DNA of 64,000 bases. Source: Sedimentisphaerales bacterium (GTDB lineage: Bacteria; Planctomycetota; Phycisphaerae; Sedimentisphaerales; Anaerobacaceae). Where the stretch lies: positions 22,225 through 86,224 of the forward strand of contig JAFGDN010000053.1 of the NCBI GenBank assembly GCA_016932095.1. The letters run 5' to 3'. Below the pieces are notes generated by a model. The model saw only the letters and a program-made list of their open reading frames with translations, searched no databases and had not been told where the DNA came from. Shown here in pieces: positions 51,480 through 60,297 of the stretch. The translations under genes and the position numbers were made by a program. Each line of letters begins with the position of its first letter. Position 1 is the stretch's first letter.

Positions 51480-52561
51480 GCGGCAAAGTTCTAATGTGCG
51501 GGAATGAGGCAATGGCTGAGTCGGCCATACAGGCAGGCCTTGACGCTTATTTCGGGTATCCCATTACGCCTCAAAATGAAGTTACCGCATATATGTCAAA
51601 AAGGATGGCTGAAGAAGGCAGGGTCTTTGTGCAGTCGGAAAGCGAGCTTGCAGCCGTAAATATGGTCTTCGGCGCCTCAGCCACGGGCAAACGCACAATG
51701 ACAAGCTCTTCAAGCCCCGGCATCAGCTTGATGCAGGAAGGTATAAGCTATTTGGCGGGGGCGGAACTACCCTGTGTTATCGTAAACGTTATGCGGGGAG
51801 GCCCCGGCTTAGGTAATATAGCCCCCTCGCAGGGGGATTATTTTCAGGCCGTGAAGGGGGGCGGCCACGGCGATTATCACTGTATCGTCTTTGGCCCTTC
51901 GGGAGTCCAGGAGTGGGTGGATATTATGCCGCTTGCCTTCGATTTGGCGGACCTGTATCGAATACCCGTTATGATATTGGCTGACGGCATTTTGGGTCAA
52001 ATGATGGAGCCGGTAGTAATTCCGAAAGACGCAAGACGCAAGACACAAGACCCAGGACTGCCTAAAAAGGACTGGGCGTTAACGGGAGCTGAGGGTCGAA
52101 AACAAAATATCGTCCGCTCGCTTTGGCTGGCTGATGGGGCAATCGAACGACATAACTACGACCTTCAGGCCAGGTACCGGCAAATTGAGAAAAATGAAAC
52201 CCTCTGCGAGCAATACAAAGTTGACGATGCGGATATCGTTATAGTCGCATACGGCATCGCCGCCAGAATCGTCCGCGGGGCGGTAGATAAGGCGAGAAAA
52301 GAGGGAATCAAGGCGGGGTTGATAAGGCCGATTACGCTATGGCCTTTCCCGACGGAGCAAATCAGCAGGGCCGCTGACGAGCCGCGAATATTTCTCGTCG
52401 TCGAGATGAGCTGCGGTCAAATGGTCGAAGATGTCCGCCTGGCAGTCGCGGGCAAGACGCCTGTGGTATTCTGGGGAAGACCCGGCGGCGGTATCCCAAC
52501 CGTAGAGCAGGTATTCGGACAAATCCGGGAACTGACGATTAAACCGAAGAGGGAAAAATAA
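51476..52561 (+). CDS. vorB: 2-oxoacid:ferredoxin oxidoreductase, alpha subunit (VorB/KorA type)
   Basis: Protein of 361 residues. The N-terminal pyrimidine-binding domain has GMCGNEAMAESAI-like MCGNEAMAESAIQAGL, GYPITPQNEVTAYM and TMTSSSSPGISLMQEGISY, typical of the alpha subunit of 2-ketoisovalerate or 2-ketoglutarate oxidoreductases. GTG start coupled to the ferredoxin gene. A short insertion (DARRKTQDPG, about residues 186-195) is encoded by a GACGCAAGACGCAAGACACA stutter repeat just before the WALTGAEG linker. Substrate cannot be fixed: branched-chain, pyruvate or 2-oxoglutarate. Confidence 0.9.
   Translation: MSGKVLMCGNEAMAESAIQAGLDAYFGYPITPQNEVTAYMSKRMAEEGRVFVQSESELAAVNMVFGASATGKRTMTSSSSPGISLMQEGISYLAGAELPCVIVNVMRGGPGLGNIAPSQGDYFQAVKGGGHGDYHCIVFGPSGVQEWVDIMPLAFDLADLYRIPVMILADGILGQMMEPVVIPKDARRKTQDPGLPKKDWALTGAEGRKQNIVRSLWLADGAIERHNYDLQARYRQIEKNETLCEQYKVDDADIVIVAYGIAARIVRGAVDKARKEGIKAGLIRPITLWPFPTEQISRAADEPRIFLVVEMSCGQMVEDVRLAVAGKTPVVFWGRPGGGIPTVEQVFGQIRELTIKPKREK
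52027..52053 (+). repeat. GACGCAAGACGCAAGACACAAG stutter repeat in the alpha-subunit gene
   Basis: Reiterated GCAAGAC units, in frame, encoding ARRKTQD between the N-terminal domain and the linker. The same purine-rich style appears at 19677-19758. Confidence 0.55.
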
Positions 52562-53295
52562 TGCAGAAGGTTTTCACAAGGCCGAAGACGCTTAAAGATT
52601 GCCCGACGCATTATTGCCCCGGCTGCGGCCACGGTATCGCCCATCGGCTGATTACCGAGGTTATCGACGAGTTAGGCGTCAGCGGAAAGACCATTGGCAT
52701 CGCCCCCGTCGGCTGCGCGGTTCTGGCCTATGATTACATAGACGTGGATATGATTGAGGTCGCGCACGGAAGGGCGCCTGCCGTCGCGACTGGTATGAAA
52801 AGGACCAACCCTGATAAAATCGTGTTCTCATACCAAGGCGATGGCGATTTGGCGGCCATCGGAACAGCCGAAATAATACACGCGGCACACAGGGCCGAGC
52901 AACTTACGGTCGTTTTCATAAATAACGCCGTTTTCGGAATGACCGGCGGGCAAATGGCCCCGACGACTATGCTTGGCCAAATCACCGCGACAACACAACA
53001 GGGAAGGCAGGCCGACGGACAGGGTTATCCGCTGCAGGTCTGCGAGCTTTTGAACATATTGCCGGGGGCGATTTATATCGAGCGTTGCGGCCTGTGCAGC
53101 CCTGCCCATATCCGCAAGGCCAAGGCCGCCCTCAAACACGCGTTCGAGCTGCAAATGAACAACGCCAAGGGCCTTTCGCTTGTCGAATTGCTTTCGCCAT
53201 GCCCGACATACTGGCGATTGTCGCCACCCGACGCGATGCTCTGGATTCAAAACGAAATGACCAAAGTATTCCCCTTAGGCAAATTGAAGGGCTGA
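52561..53295 (+). CDS. 2-oxoacid:ferredoxin oxidoreductase, beta subunit (thiamine-diphosphate binding)
   Basis: Protein of 244 residues with CPGCGHGIAHRL, APVGCAVLAYDYI, VAHGRAPAVATGMKRTNPD and QGDGDLAAIGTAEIIHAA followed by NNAVFGMTGGQMAPTT, the cofactor-binding segments of the beta subunit. The ATG overlaps the alpha-subunit stop by one base. The enzyme is oxygen-sensitive and typical of anaerobes; with alpha, gamma and the ferredoxin subunit it oxidatively decarboxylates a 2-oxoacid to acyl-CoA. Confidence 0.95.
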   Translation: MQKVFTRPKTLKDCPTHYCPGCGHGIAHRLITEVIDELGVSGKTIGIAPVGCAVLAYDYIDVDMIEVAHGRAPAVATGMKRTNPDKIVFSYQGDGDLAAIGTAEIIHAAHRAEQLTVVFINNAVFGMTGGQMAPTTMLGQITATTQQGRQADGQGYPLQVCELLNILPGAIYIERCGLCSPAHIRKAKAALKHAFELQMNNAKGLSLVELLSPCPTYWRLSPPDAMLWIQNEMTKVFPLGKLKG

Positions 53296-53298
53296 GCT

Positions 53299-53865
53299 AT
53301 GAAAACAAACGGCTCATATCAGCAGGTCGTAATCGCCGGCTTCGGCGGGCAGGGGATAATCCTCGCCGGCAAGTTGCTTGCGCAGGCGGCGATGAAATCA
53401 GGCAGGGAAGTTACTTATATGCCCTCATACGGCGCCGAGGTTCGCGGCGGCACGGCCAACTGTATGCTCGTTATTGCACAAGAGGCGATTTCATCGCCGG
53501 TCATCGATTCGCCGGACACCGTAATCGCGATGAACAAGGCGTCGGTCGCTAAATTCGCCCCAAAACTGAAAACAGGCGGGCTGCTCATTTTCAACAGCTC
53601 TCTCGTTGACCAGGCGCCGAAAACAAATGTTTCAATCGAAGTCATCGCATTGCCCGCCGATAAAATCGCTCACGAGCTTGGCAGCACGAAGGTCGCCAAT
53701 ATGGTCGCGCTGGGGGCGTATCTGCAAAAAAGCGGAATTTTCGGGCCCGAATCGGCCGCTAACTGCCTGGCCGACGTGCTTGCAGAAAGATACCACGTAA
53801 CAATACCGCTGAATAAAAAAGCCCTTCAGCAGGGGGCGGAATTTGTAAAGAAAACAAGCGGATAA
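53299..53865 (+). CDS. 2-oxoacid:ferredoxin oxidoreductase, gamma subunit
   Basis: Protein of 188 residues with the gamma-subunit signature GFGGQGIILAGKLLAQAA at residues 14-31 and SYGAEVRGGTANCMLVIA. It is the last gene of the operon, three bases after the beta-subunit stop. The order delta-alpha-beta-gamma matches Vor/Kor rather than pyruvate oxidoreductase operons. Confidence 0.93.
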   Translation: MKTNGSYQQVVIAGFGGQGIILAGKLLAQAAMKSGREVTYMPSYGAEVRGGTANCMLVIAQEAISSPVIDSPDTVIAMNKASVAKFAPKLKTGGLLIFNSSLVDQAPKTNVSIEVIALPADKIAHELGSTKVANMVALGAYLQKSGIFGPESAANCLADVLAERYHVTIPLNKKALQQGAEFVKKTSG

Positions 53866-53889
53866 ATAATCTACGCTGACAGGCAGGTT

Positions 53890-54396
53890 GTGCAATTGGG
53901 CATATTCTCGCAAGTCAATAATCCGAGGGAAATTTTCAAACGACGAACAGTCATCGGCCTGCGAATGGCGCCGATGATTGACGTAATATTTCTGCTTCTG
54001 CTTTTCTTCCTCGTGGCAGCGAAGTGGAGACCCAGAGAAGATTTTCTCCCGATGCAATTATCGACGGCAGGCGTCAGCGTTCAAACCGTCGGCAAACCCG
54101 AGCCGCTGCTGATTCAAATTTCGCAGAATAACGCTGATTGCCGCGTTCAAATCGGCTCATTATACGTCGTTGATATTGCTTCAACGAACACCGAACAGGG
54201 TTTGGCTTCGATGATGGGAAAAATAAGACAGTGCCTGCTCGAACAGAAGCGATACGCCTGTGACCCCGTCGAAATCGCCTGCGCCGCGGACGTCAAATGG
54301 GAAAATCTCGCCAAAATCTACAACGTCCTCGTCGGTATGGGTCTTACAGATATTACCTTCCGGATGACGGAGGTATCGCCTGATGTCATTCCTTAA
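53890..54396 (+). CDS. ExbD/TolR family protein (first copy)
   Basis: Protein of 168 residues with a GTG start. A single N-terminal helix (about 27-46) carries MAPMIDVIFLLLLFFLVAA, which contains the Asp that ExbD/TolR use to couple to the proton motive force. The periplasmic domain follows. It overlaps the next gene by 14 bp. No ExbB/TolQ gene is adjacent on this strand, so it might be served by the ExbB of the minus-strand operon (58331-59254). Confidence 0.85.
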   Translation: MQLGIFSQVNNPREIFKRRTVIGLRMAPMIDVIFLLLLFFLVAAKWRPREDFLPMQLSTAGVSVQTVGKPEPLLIQISQNNADCRVQIGSLYVVDIASTNTEQGLASMMGKIRQCLLEQKRYACDPVEIACAADVKWENLAKIYNVLVGMGLTDITFRMTEVSPDVIP

Positions 54397-56506
54397 TAAA
54401 TGCCTGCTCGTTTTTGTTGCAACGTTGTTGCTTATCTGTTCCTCTCGATTGTTGGCTGTCTCATTGCCTGATTTTGACGATGTGAATCGGCTTTCCCGGC
54501 GGGCTAAACAAATCTCAGACGATTTCTTCGAAAATAGCTTTGAAATTCGTATGCGATACGAATACGCCGAGGGTTTTACCGACCCCGATGACAAGGCAAA
54601 TCTCAGCAAGCTGGCTATACAAGCGTCCGCCGACCTCGAACAAATTGCAAACGACCAGAATAATCTCAAAAAGCAAATCGAGGATTATCAGGGCGACGAC
54701 TGGGAAACGCGATTCGGCCAGACCGGCCTTTGGCGCCGGCTCACCGCAGAACTCCAAAAAACAAAATCAAGCAAACTTGAAATTGATTTTTACTCCTCGA
54801 TTGCCGGCGGAGAAAAAGCAGAATGTCCCCCTTTTGCCGTCCGAAGCAGTTGTGCTGCCGTTAAGGCATCGATGGAAAAAATCAGGTGTTTCGGCCTCTC
54901 AGGACCAAACGAGCTGAATGCCCTCGAAGAACAGCTTTCTAAAAGTGAATGCAGTAACGACAAAGAAATGCTGCTGATGCTGGCGATTCTTCAACGCCGA
55001 TATTCCCCGGACGACTTTCAAAAATTACCGTCAAGAAATCCTCAGGCCGCTATTGAAATGGGTAAATTGCTTCTCAGGGAATTATCCTCGCAGTTCAAGG
55101 CCGGCGATGTAAATTTCGCTTCGTTCAGCTCTTTCGATGTCGAGCTTGCCGTGACGGCCTCCATGCAGGCCGGTTCACAGTATCGCCGTGGTGAGGGTCC
55201 GCAGCAATACGCCGACCTTATAATGAAACTCTCTGAAATTCAAAAATTCCAGAATCCGGTTATTCTTTACGTCTCAGCTTCACTGTGCGAGCAGACCAAT
55301 CCCAAAAAGGCCGTAGAAATGCTGATTAAGGCAAGTAATCTCCAATCGTCGCTGTTGTACACTACTTTTCTGAATAGCACTCCTGAAGAAATCGCACGAC
55401 GCGCTTTTGAAATAGCGTATCAGGAATTTCAGGCGGACCAGAACGCCTGTCAGCCGGCAATAATCGCATTTGAAAATTATTCCCGAATCGCATCTGAAAA
55501 GACAGATGAGCAGTCGCAATACCTTTATGGCGACCTGCTGAAAAATTGCAACAGGACAGATGAGGCCGCAAAGGCGTTCGAACGCCTCGCAAGACGGTCG
55601 CAATCATTCTGGGGCGATGCCGCGACGCTCGAATTACTCAAAATAGACCTTTATAAAGGCCGCGACCCGAATGAATCACTTGCCGGTTTACGTGATTTCA
55701 TACTCGGCTGCAAACGCCCCGAAGAACGCGAAATCCAGCTTCGCTTCGAGGCGATGGACCTATATTGCCGGACGCTGCTCCAGTGTAAAAGCAGCGATTC
55801 GGCCCAAAAAGTCCTTGAAATTCTCGACGCCGCTCTGCCCACGCAGGGCTTGCCTTATGAGCTTTACAGGGCGATGGCGCTTCATCAGCTTGGCCGGCTG
55901 GAAGAATCGATAAATTTTATGAGAAAAGCCATTGATGACAACGATTGCTCGACCGCTCCACAGATCTTCTCGTTATTATCTGAAATCCTGGACAAAATCG
56001 AATTATGGCAGCAAGACGCACGCGATTTCAATCAAATGCTTCTCGATTGTGCAGCACTGGCTGATTTCGCCGATAAGTGTCTCAACATCCGGCAAGCAAA
56101 CCTCATTCTCGCAGAATTTACAATCCTTCAGGGAAAAAGGTATCAGAAACCTTTCCCGACAAATAATGAAAATGATACAACCCGGCTGCGAGTGATGGCC
56201 CGTCATACGATGGCTGAAGGCAATTACAATCAGGCAGCTAAATTATGGGCCGATGCAGCAGAGCTTCGTCGAAATGAAACAGCCGGAAACAATAAAAAAA
56301 GCTATGGCTGGTGGCAGGCGAAATTCTACGAGCTTGAATGTCTGTCAAAAATGCCGGCCCCGAACAAAGCCGGAATAATCCATACTATAGAAGTCCTTCA
56401 ACATACTTATTCCGATATTCCCGCCCCCTGGGCCGAAAAACTCAACCGGCTGGCGGCGAACTTATCGAATCCACTGAAAGGGCAGCTTCAGGATAATACC
56501 AATTAA
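54383..56506 (+). CDS. Exported TPR-rich protein
   Basis: Protein of 707 residues starting with a signal peptide (MSFLNKCLLVFVATLLLICS ...). The remaining length is helical with TPR-like units (QYLYGDLLKNCNRTDEAAKAFERLA, GLPYELYRAMALHQLGRLEESINFM, AEGNYNQAAKLWADAAELRR). No enzyme motif was found. It overlaps the upstream ExbD gene by 14 bp, so both probably form one transcription unit and may act together at the envelope, for example as a TPR adapter of an ExbB-ExbD motor (inference). Confidence 0.75.
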   Translation: MSFLNKCLLVFVATLLLICSSRLLAVSLPDFDDVNRLSRRAKQISDDFFENSFEIRMRYEYAEGFTDPDDKANLSKLAIQASADLEQIANDQNNLKKQIEDYQGDDWETRFGQTGLWRRLTAELQKTKSSKLEIDFYSSIAGGEKAECPPFAVRSSCAAVKASMEKIRCFGLSGPNELNALEEQLSKSECSNDKEMLLMLAILQRRYSPDDFQKLPSRNPQAAIEMGKLLLRELSSQFKAGDVNFASFSSFDVELAVTASMQAGSQYRRGEGPQQYADLIMKLSEIQKFQNPVILYVSASLCEQTNPKKAVEMLIKASNLQSSLLYTTFLNSTPEEIARRAFEIAYQEFQADQNACQPAIIAFENYSRIASEKTDEQSQYLYGDLLKNCNRTDEAAKAFERLARRSQSFWGDAATLELLKIDLYKGRDPNESLAGLRDFILGCKRPEEREIQLRFEAMDLYCRTLLQCKSSDSAQKVLEILDAALPTQGLPYELYRAMALHQLGRLEESINFMRKAIDDNDCSTAPQIFSLLSEILDKIELWQQDARDFNQMLLDCAALADFADKCLNIRQANLILAEFTILQGKRYQKPFPTNNENDTTRLRVMARHTMAEGNYNQAAKLWADAAELRRNETAGNNKKSYGWWQAKFYELECLSKMPAPNKAGIIHTIEVLQHTYSDIPAPWAEKLNRLAANLSNPLKGQLQDNTN

Positions 56507-56584
56507 GTTGCAACGAACAATCGGCCGATTTACAATATATAATCATAACAGCGTCAAAACCTGAATCTGTTTTTGGAATTGCCA

Positions 56585-57859
56585 ATGGCAAAAAATTCGG
56601 ACAATCACAGGACAAGGGCCGTATGCAGCTTCTGCGGAAGGGCAAGTCATCAAAACGAGGCGTTTATCGAGGGGCCGGGCAAGGTCTATATATGCCCCGA
56701 TTGCGTTGATTTATGCTATAACATAACAAAGCAAAACCGCAAGCAGTCAACTCGCACCAAAATCGGAGAGAAAAAGTTGCCCAGCCCGAGGGAAATCAAG
56801 GAATATCTCGACCAGTACGTCATCGCCCAAGACCACGCCAAGAAGCGGCTGTCCGTGGCCGTCCACAATCACTACAAACGGCTCGTTCACAGCGACACAA
56901 GCGAAGGCGACGTCGAAATCGACAAATCAAACGTCCTGCTCATCGGCCCCACCGGCTCCGGAAAAACCCTCCTGGCCAGAACGCTCGCTCAAATGCTCGA
57001 CGTGCCTTTTGCTATATGCGACGCCACCACCGTTACAGAGGCCGGCTACGTCGGCGAGGACGTCGAAAACTTCCTGTTGAGATTATTGCAGAACGCCGAT
57101 TTCGACCTCGAAAACGCCCAGCGCGGCATCGTTTACGTCGACGAAATCGACAAAATCGGCAAGACCAATCAAAATATCTCAATTACACGCGACGTCTCAG
57201 GCGAAGGCGTCCAGCAGGCCCTCCTGAAAATGCTCGAAGGCACAACCGCCAACATACCGCCACAGGGAGGCCGAAAGCACCCCGAACAGTCATATATCCA
57301 GATGGATACCACCCATATTCTGTTTATCTGCGGCGGAACGTTCGTCGGGATTGAAAATATCATCAAAAAACGCCTCGGCAAAAAAATGATTGGCTTCGGC
57401 TCGGAATTGTCTCAACAGCCCGACGAAAAGGCGGAACTATCCAAAATCCTCGAACAGGTCATCCCCGAAGACGTCATCGAATTCGGAATGATACCCGAGT
57501 TCGTCGGCCGAATGCCCGTTATAACGACCCTGTCGCCTCTCGATGAAAAAGCCCTTATCGATATCCTTACAAAGCCCAAAAACGCGCTCGTCAAACAGTA
57601 CCAGAAATTCTTCGAGATGGAAAACGCCGAGCTGGAATTTACCGACGACGCCCTGCACGCCCTTGCGCAAAAAGCCCTCAAGCACGACACCGGCGCCCGC
57701 GCCTTGCGCTCCAAGGCCGAAGAGCTGATGATTGATTTGATGTATCAACTGCCCGAGGAAGCAAAGCCCGCAAAATACGTCATTACAAAAGACATTGTCG
57801 AAGGCATTGCGCCCCTCTCCGCCGCAAAACAACCCGTTGCCAAAAAGGAATCAGCGTAA
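56585..57859 (+). CDS. clpX: ATP-dependent Clp protease ATP-binding subunit ClpX
   Basis: AAA+ unfoldase (424 residues) that feeds substrates to ClpP. The N-terminal zinc finger is [10 protein letters not shown]...CPDCVDLC; Walker A is IGPTGSGKT; the pore loop GYVGED and Walker B VYVDEID are intact; the sensor and RKH/GFG loops are recognisable ([10 protein letters not shown]). The start codon ATG 56585 is preferred over TTG 56573 because zinc-finger ClpX proteins begin a few residues before the finger. It is convergent with the ExbD gene, two bases apart. No clpP is visible here. Confidence 0.97.
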   Translation: MAKNSDNHRTRAVCSFCGRASHQNEAFIEGPGKVYICPDCVDLCYNITKQNRKQSTRTKIGEKKLPSPREIKEYLDQYVIAQDHAKKRLSVAVHNHYKRLVHSDTSEGDVEIDKSNVLLIGPTGSGKTLLARTLAQMLDVPFAICDATTVTEAGYVGEDVENFLLRLLQNADFDLENAQRGIVYVDEIDKIGKTNQNISITRDVSGEGVQQALLKMLEGTTANIPPQGGRKHPEQSYIQMDTTHILFICGGTFVGIENIIKKRLGKKMIGFGSELSQQPDEKAELSKILEQVIPEDVIEFGMIPEFVGRMPVITTLSPLDEKALIDILTKPKNALVKQYQKFFEMENAELEFTDDALHALAQKALKHDTGARALRSKAEELMIDLMYQLPEEAKPAKYVITKDIVEGIAPLSAAKQPVAKKESA

Positions 57860-57861
57860 AA

Positions 57862-58341
57862 CTACTTCGAAACCTCTTTGGTCTTTATAACTGACAGACG
57901 TATATCGGTTGCGCTGCTTTTCGCGATTGCGGCCAGAGCATACTGGGCCTCTGAATACGCAACGTCCTTGTCGATGCGCAGCGTAACGACCCTGTTCGCC
58001 GCGGGTAAATTCTTGAGACGCGAGTCAATAAGTTTGGCGAGCTTGTCACAAATCCCCCCATAATCAGAACCGGCGATTTTTTCAGCCCCGACCGCAAAAT
58101 CGCTTTTGACGCCGTCTGTTCTCACAACGCTTACCGTTGCCGGAGCCGTCTGTATTTCCGCCTCGCTTTGGGCAAAGTCGCAGCCCGCGGGAACGGCTAC
58201 GGGGAAATTCTCCGCCTCGATAAATTTGAAGACCAGCGCGAAAAACACAATGAGCAAAAAGACGATGTCTATCACCGCCGTCATATTGAATGATACCGAC
58301 GATTCACGCTCAAAAATACCGTTGAGAATTTTACTTGCCAT
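57862..58341 (-). CDS. ExbD/TolR family protein (second copy)
   Basis: Protein of 159 residues with a single N-terminal helix carrying SFNMTAVIDIVFLLIVFFALVF, i.e. the proton-coupling Asp, and a periplasmic domain. It overlaps the upstream ExbB-like gene by 11 bp, so the two form an operon with the VWA gene. Together they should form a proton-driven motor complex in the inner membrane. Confidence 0.87.
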   Translation of the reverse strand: MASKILNGIFERESSVSFNMTAVIDIVFLLIVFFALVFKFIEAENFPVAVPAGCDFAQSEAEIQTAPATVSVVRTDGVKSDFAVGAEKIAGSDYGGICDKLAKLIDSRLKNLPAANRVVTLRIDKDVAYSEAQYALAAIAKSSATDIRLSVIKTKEVSK

Positions 58342-59254
58342 AGTTCACAGGTTTTTGCTGCTGCGCCGGCGCAGATTGCTTAGGATTTATAACTATAATC
58401 TTATCCGCCGAGGAGGATTCCTGTTTGGGTTTTGCCGTTTCAAGCCGACGCCTGCTTTCAAGCCCGCTTCGTATTTTTCGTAGCGCGTCCTCGCCTTCGC
58501 TAATCGCCTCGTTGACGAGCGCCTCGATTCGATTTCGGAAAATCCCGTAAACGCTAAGAGCCGGTATTGCAATCAGCAGCCCCCAAAAAGTCGTCACAAG
58601 AGCCACTGAAATCCCGTGCGCAAGCTGAATCGGCTGCGGCTGCCCACCCGCTGTTACTATCGCGCCGAACAGCTCTATCATTCCGACGACCGTTCCGAAC
58701 AGCCCCACCATTGGCGAGACGTTGCCTATGAGGTTTATCCACTCGACCTGCCTCGACAGCCGTAATGCCTGTTCCTGCATCGACTCAAAAAACGCCTCCC
58801 TCAGCCGAAACCAGTCGTCCCTGCCTTTTTTGAACGCCTCGGCTATCGCGATACTGACCAGGTCGTTCTTTTCGCCGAGGTTATTGACAAGCTCTTTTGG
58901 CCCCGCGGCAAGCAATATCCTCCCGATTTCGTTGCCTATGCCCGCCGGCGCAAGGTTCGATTTCCGAATCGTCATCGCATAAAATCCCGACAAATAAACC
59001 ATCGCAAACGACATCGGCAGCAGGATAAACCAGACAATCCACCCCCCGCTTGTAACGAACTGCTCGAACAGCGTCGGCGCCTTGCCCGGCGAAAGCGATA
59101 CCTCGCCAACCGGCGGGCCTGGCGCCGGCTCTGATTTACTCATCCCTCGCATCGCGACAAATATCACTGCCGCAACACACGCCAGCAGGATTATCAAAAA
59201 CAATACCCGCAAAAAATATCCGGCCTTGTTTGTTTTATCCCTGCTTACAGTCAT
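58331..59254 (-). CDS. MotA/TolQ/ExbB family proton channel protein
   Basis: Protein of 307 residues with an N-terminal membrane helix and small proline-rich linker (about 55-65), then the three-helix TolQ/ExbB core: FVTSGGWIVWFILLPMSFAM, and GNVSPMVGLFGTVVGMIELF with the GTVxGM motif. The tail is basic and proline/glutamine-rich. It stays upstream of its ExbD partner and downstream of the VWA gene (4-bp overlap). Target of the motor is unknown. Confidence 0.9.
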   Translation of the reverse strand: MTVSRDKTNKAGYFLRVLFLIILLACVAAVIFVAMRGMSKSEPAPGPPVGEVSLSPGKAPTLFEQFVTSGGWIVWFILLPMSFAMVYLSGFYAMTIRKSNLAPAGIGNEIGRILLAAGPKELVNNLGEKNDLVSIAIAEAFKKGRDDWFRLREAFFESMQEQALRLSRQVEWINLIGNVSPMVGLFGTVVGMIELFGAIVTAGGQPQPIQLAHGISVALVTTFWGLLIAIPALSVYGIFRNRIEALVNEAISEGEDALRKIRSGLESRRRLETAKPKQESSSADKIIVINPKQSAPAQQQKPVNYGK

Positions 59255-60231
59255 TGCCCTCCTCCCGCCTGTTCTACGAGCGTAAAATGCCCGCCGCTTT
59301 CTTTGGCTATCGTCTCAAGCAGCTTTTTGTCCTGCTCGTCGGGCCAGAAGCCAATCGTATGTATCCGCGTCTGAGGCGAAAAGCCGTTTCGCATCGTCGC
59401 GACCTGATGAGCAAAACGGGCGTTATCCTGCCTGTTCAGCTCGAAGCCGTCAGTCAGAAAATATATTACCGATGACCCGGCGTCCGAGCGGTCGCGGATT
59501 TTAATCGCATACTCCAGTGCTGCCGCCGCGTTCGTCGTCCCCCTCGGCCAAACCGCCTCAATAAGATTGTATGCGTCTTTCTTTGCCCGTTCGGTCGCAC
59601 GAACAAGCAGACCGCCGCCCGATTCCAAAATGCCGCCCCCGCCAAAAACTATCACGCTGAAATACTGGTCGGGCTGCAATCGCCCAATCGATTCTAAAAG
59701 CTCCGCCTTGACCCGCCCCCACAAACCCTGCATACTGCCCGAACAATCCACCACGTAACAAATCCTCCTGCCCTCGGCCCTGCTGTCGAAAAATTCCACG
59801 CTCCGACCGGGCTTGTCGAAGTCCTCGGCCACAGTCGTCGGGTTTTCCGTAGCCGGATCCTCTTCCACGACTGGTTTTGGCGGCTGTAACTCCTTCCTGG
59901 CCGGCTCAAAAACAGGTTGTATATTCGCGGAAAAATCCTGCCGGACTGTTTCAATTATTTTTCGTTCCTGACGTTCAGGGATTACTTTTGGTTTAGGTGT
60001 GACGGCCGGCCTTTCAGCCAGAATTGACGCCTGGCCGATACTTACAATCGCCGTTGACTGCGACGGTATGGCCGGCGATTGCGCCAGCTTTACCGCCGCA
60101 AAAATTGAAAACGCAGCAACGTGCGCACAAACGGATATGACTAATGCGTATAACTTTACCCCCCAATTCCTCGACCTTGCTCGAAATGGCGAGCTTGTCG
60201 AGCCGCGTTTTTTAACCGTTCCCTGGCTCAC
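59251..60231 (-). CDS. Membrane-anchored VWA-domain protein
   Basis: Protein of 326 residues with an N-terminal helix (about 25-48, WGVKLYALVISVCAHVAAFSI), a proline-rich periplasmic linker and a von Willebrand factor A domain (about 150-320) with the MIDAS motif DCSGS (in RICYVVDCSGSM) and later TDGFE. Because it is in the same operon as ExbB and ExbD, it could be a TonB-like or substrate-binding partner of the motor. The first residues (RGSTSSPFRARSR) are encoded by a TCGACAAGCTC-type dispersed repeat. Confidence 0.85.
   Translation of the reverse strand: MSQGTVKKRGSTSSPFRARSRNWGVKLYALVISVCAHVAAFSIFAAVKLAQSPAIPSQSTAIVSIGQASILAERPAVTPKPKVIPERQERKIIETVRQDFSANIQPVFEPARKELQPPKPVVEEDPATENPTTVAEDFDKPGRSVEFFDSRAEGRRICYVVDCSGSMQGLWGRVKAELLESIGRLQPDQYFSVIVFGGGGILESGGGLLVRATERAKKDAYNLIEAVWPRGTTNAAAALEYAIKIRDRSDAGSSVIYFLTDGFELNRQDNARFAHQVATMRNGFSPQTRIHTIGFWPDEQDKKLLETIAKESGGHFTLVEQAGGGQ
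60175..60205 (-). repeat. TCGACAAGCTC-family repeat in the VWA gene
   Basis: On the minus strand CGGCTCGACAAGCTCGCCA then TTTCGAGCAAGG. It lies in frame near the start of the VWA-protein gene, before its transmembrane helix. Confidence 0.65.
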
Positions 60232-60297
60232 AAAACTCCGTCTTTCGTCTATCGGTTACGTTTAATCCGTTCTACGTTTTACGTAACCTGTAAAAAA

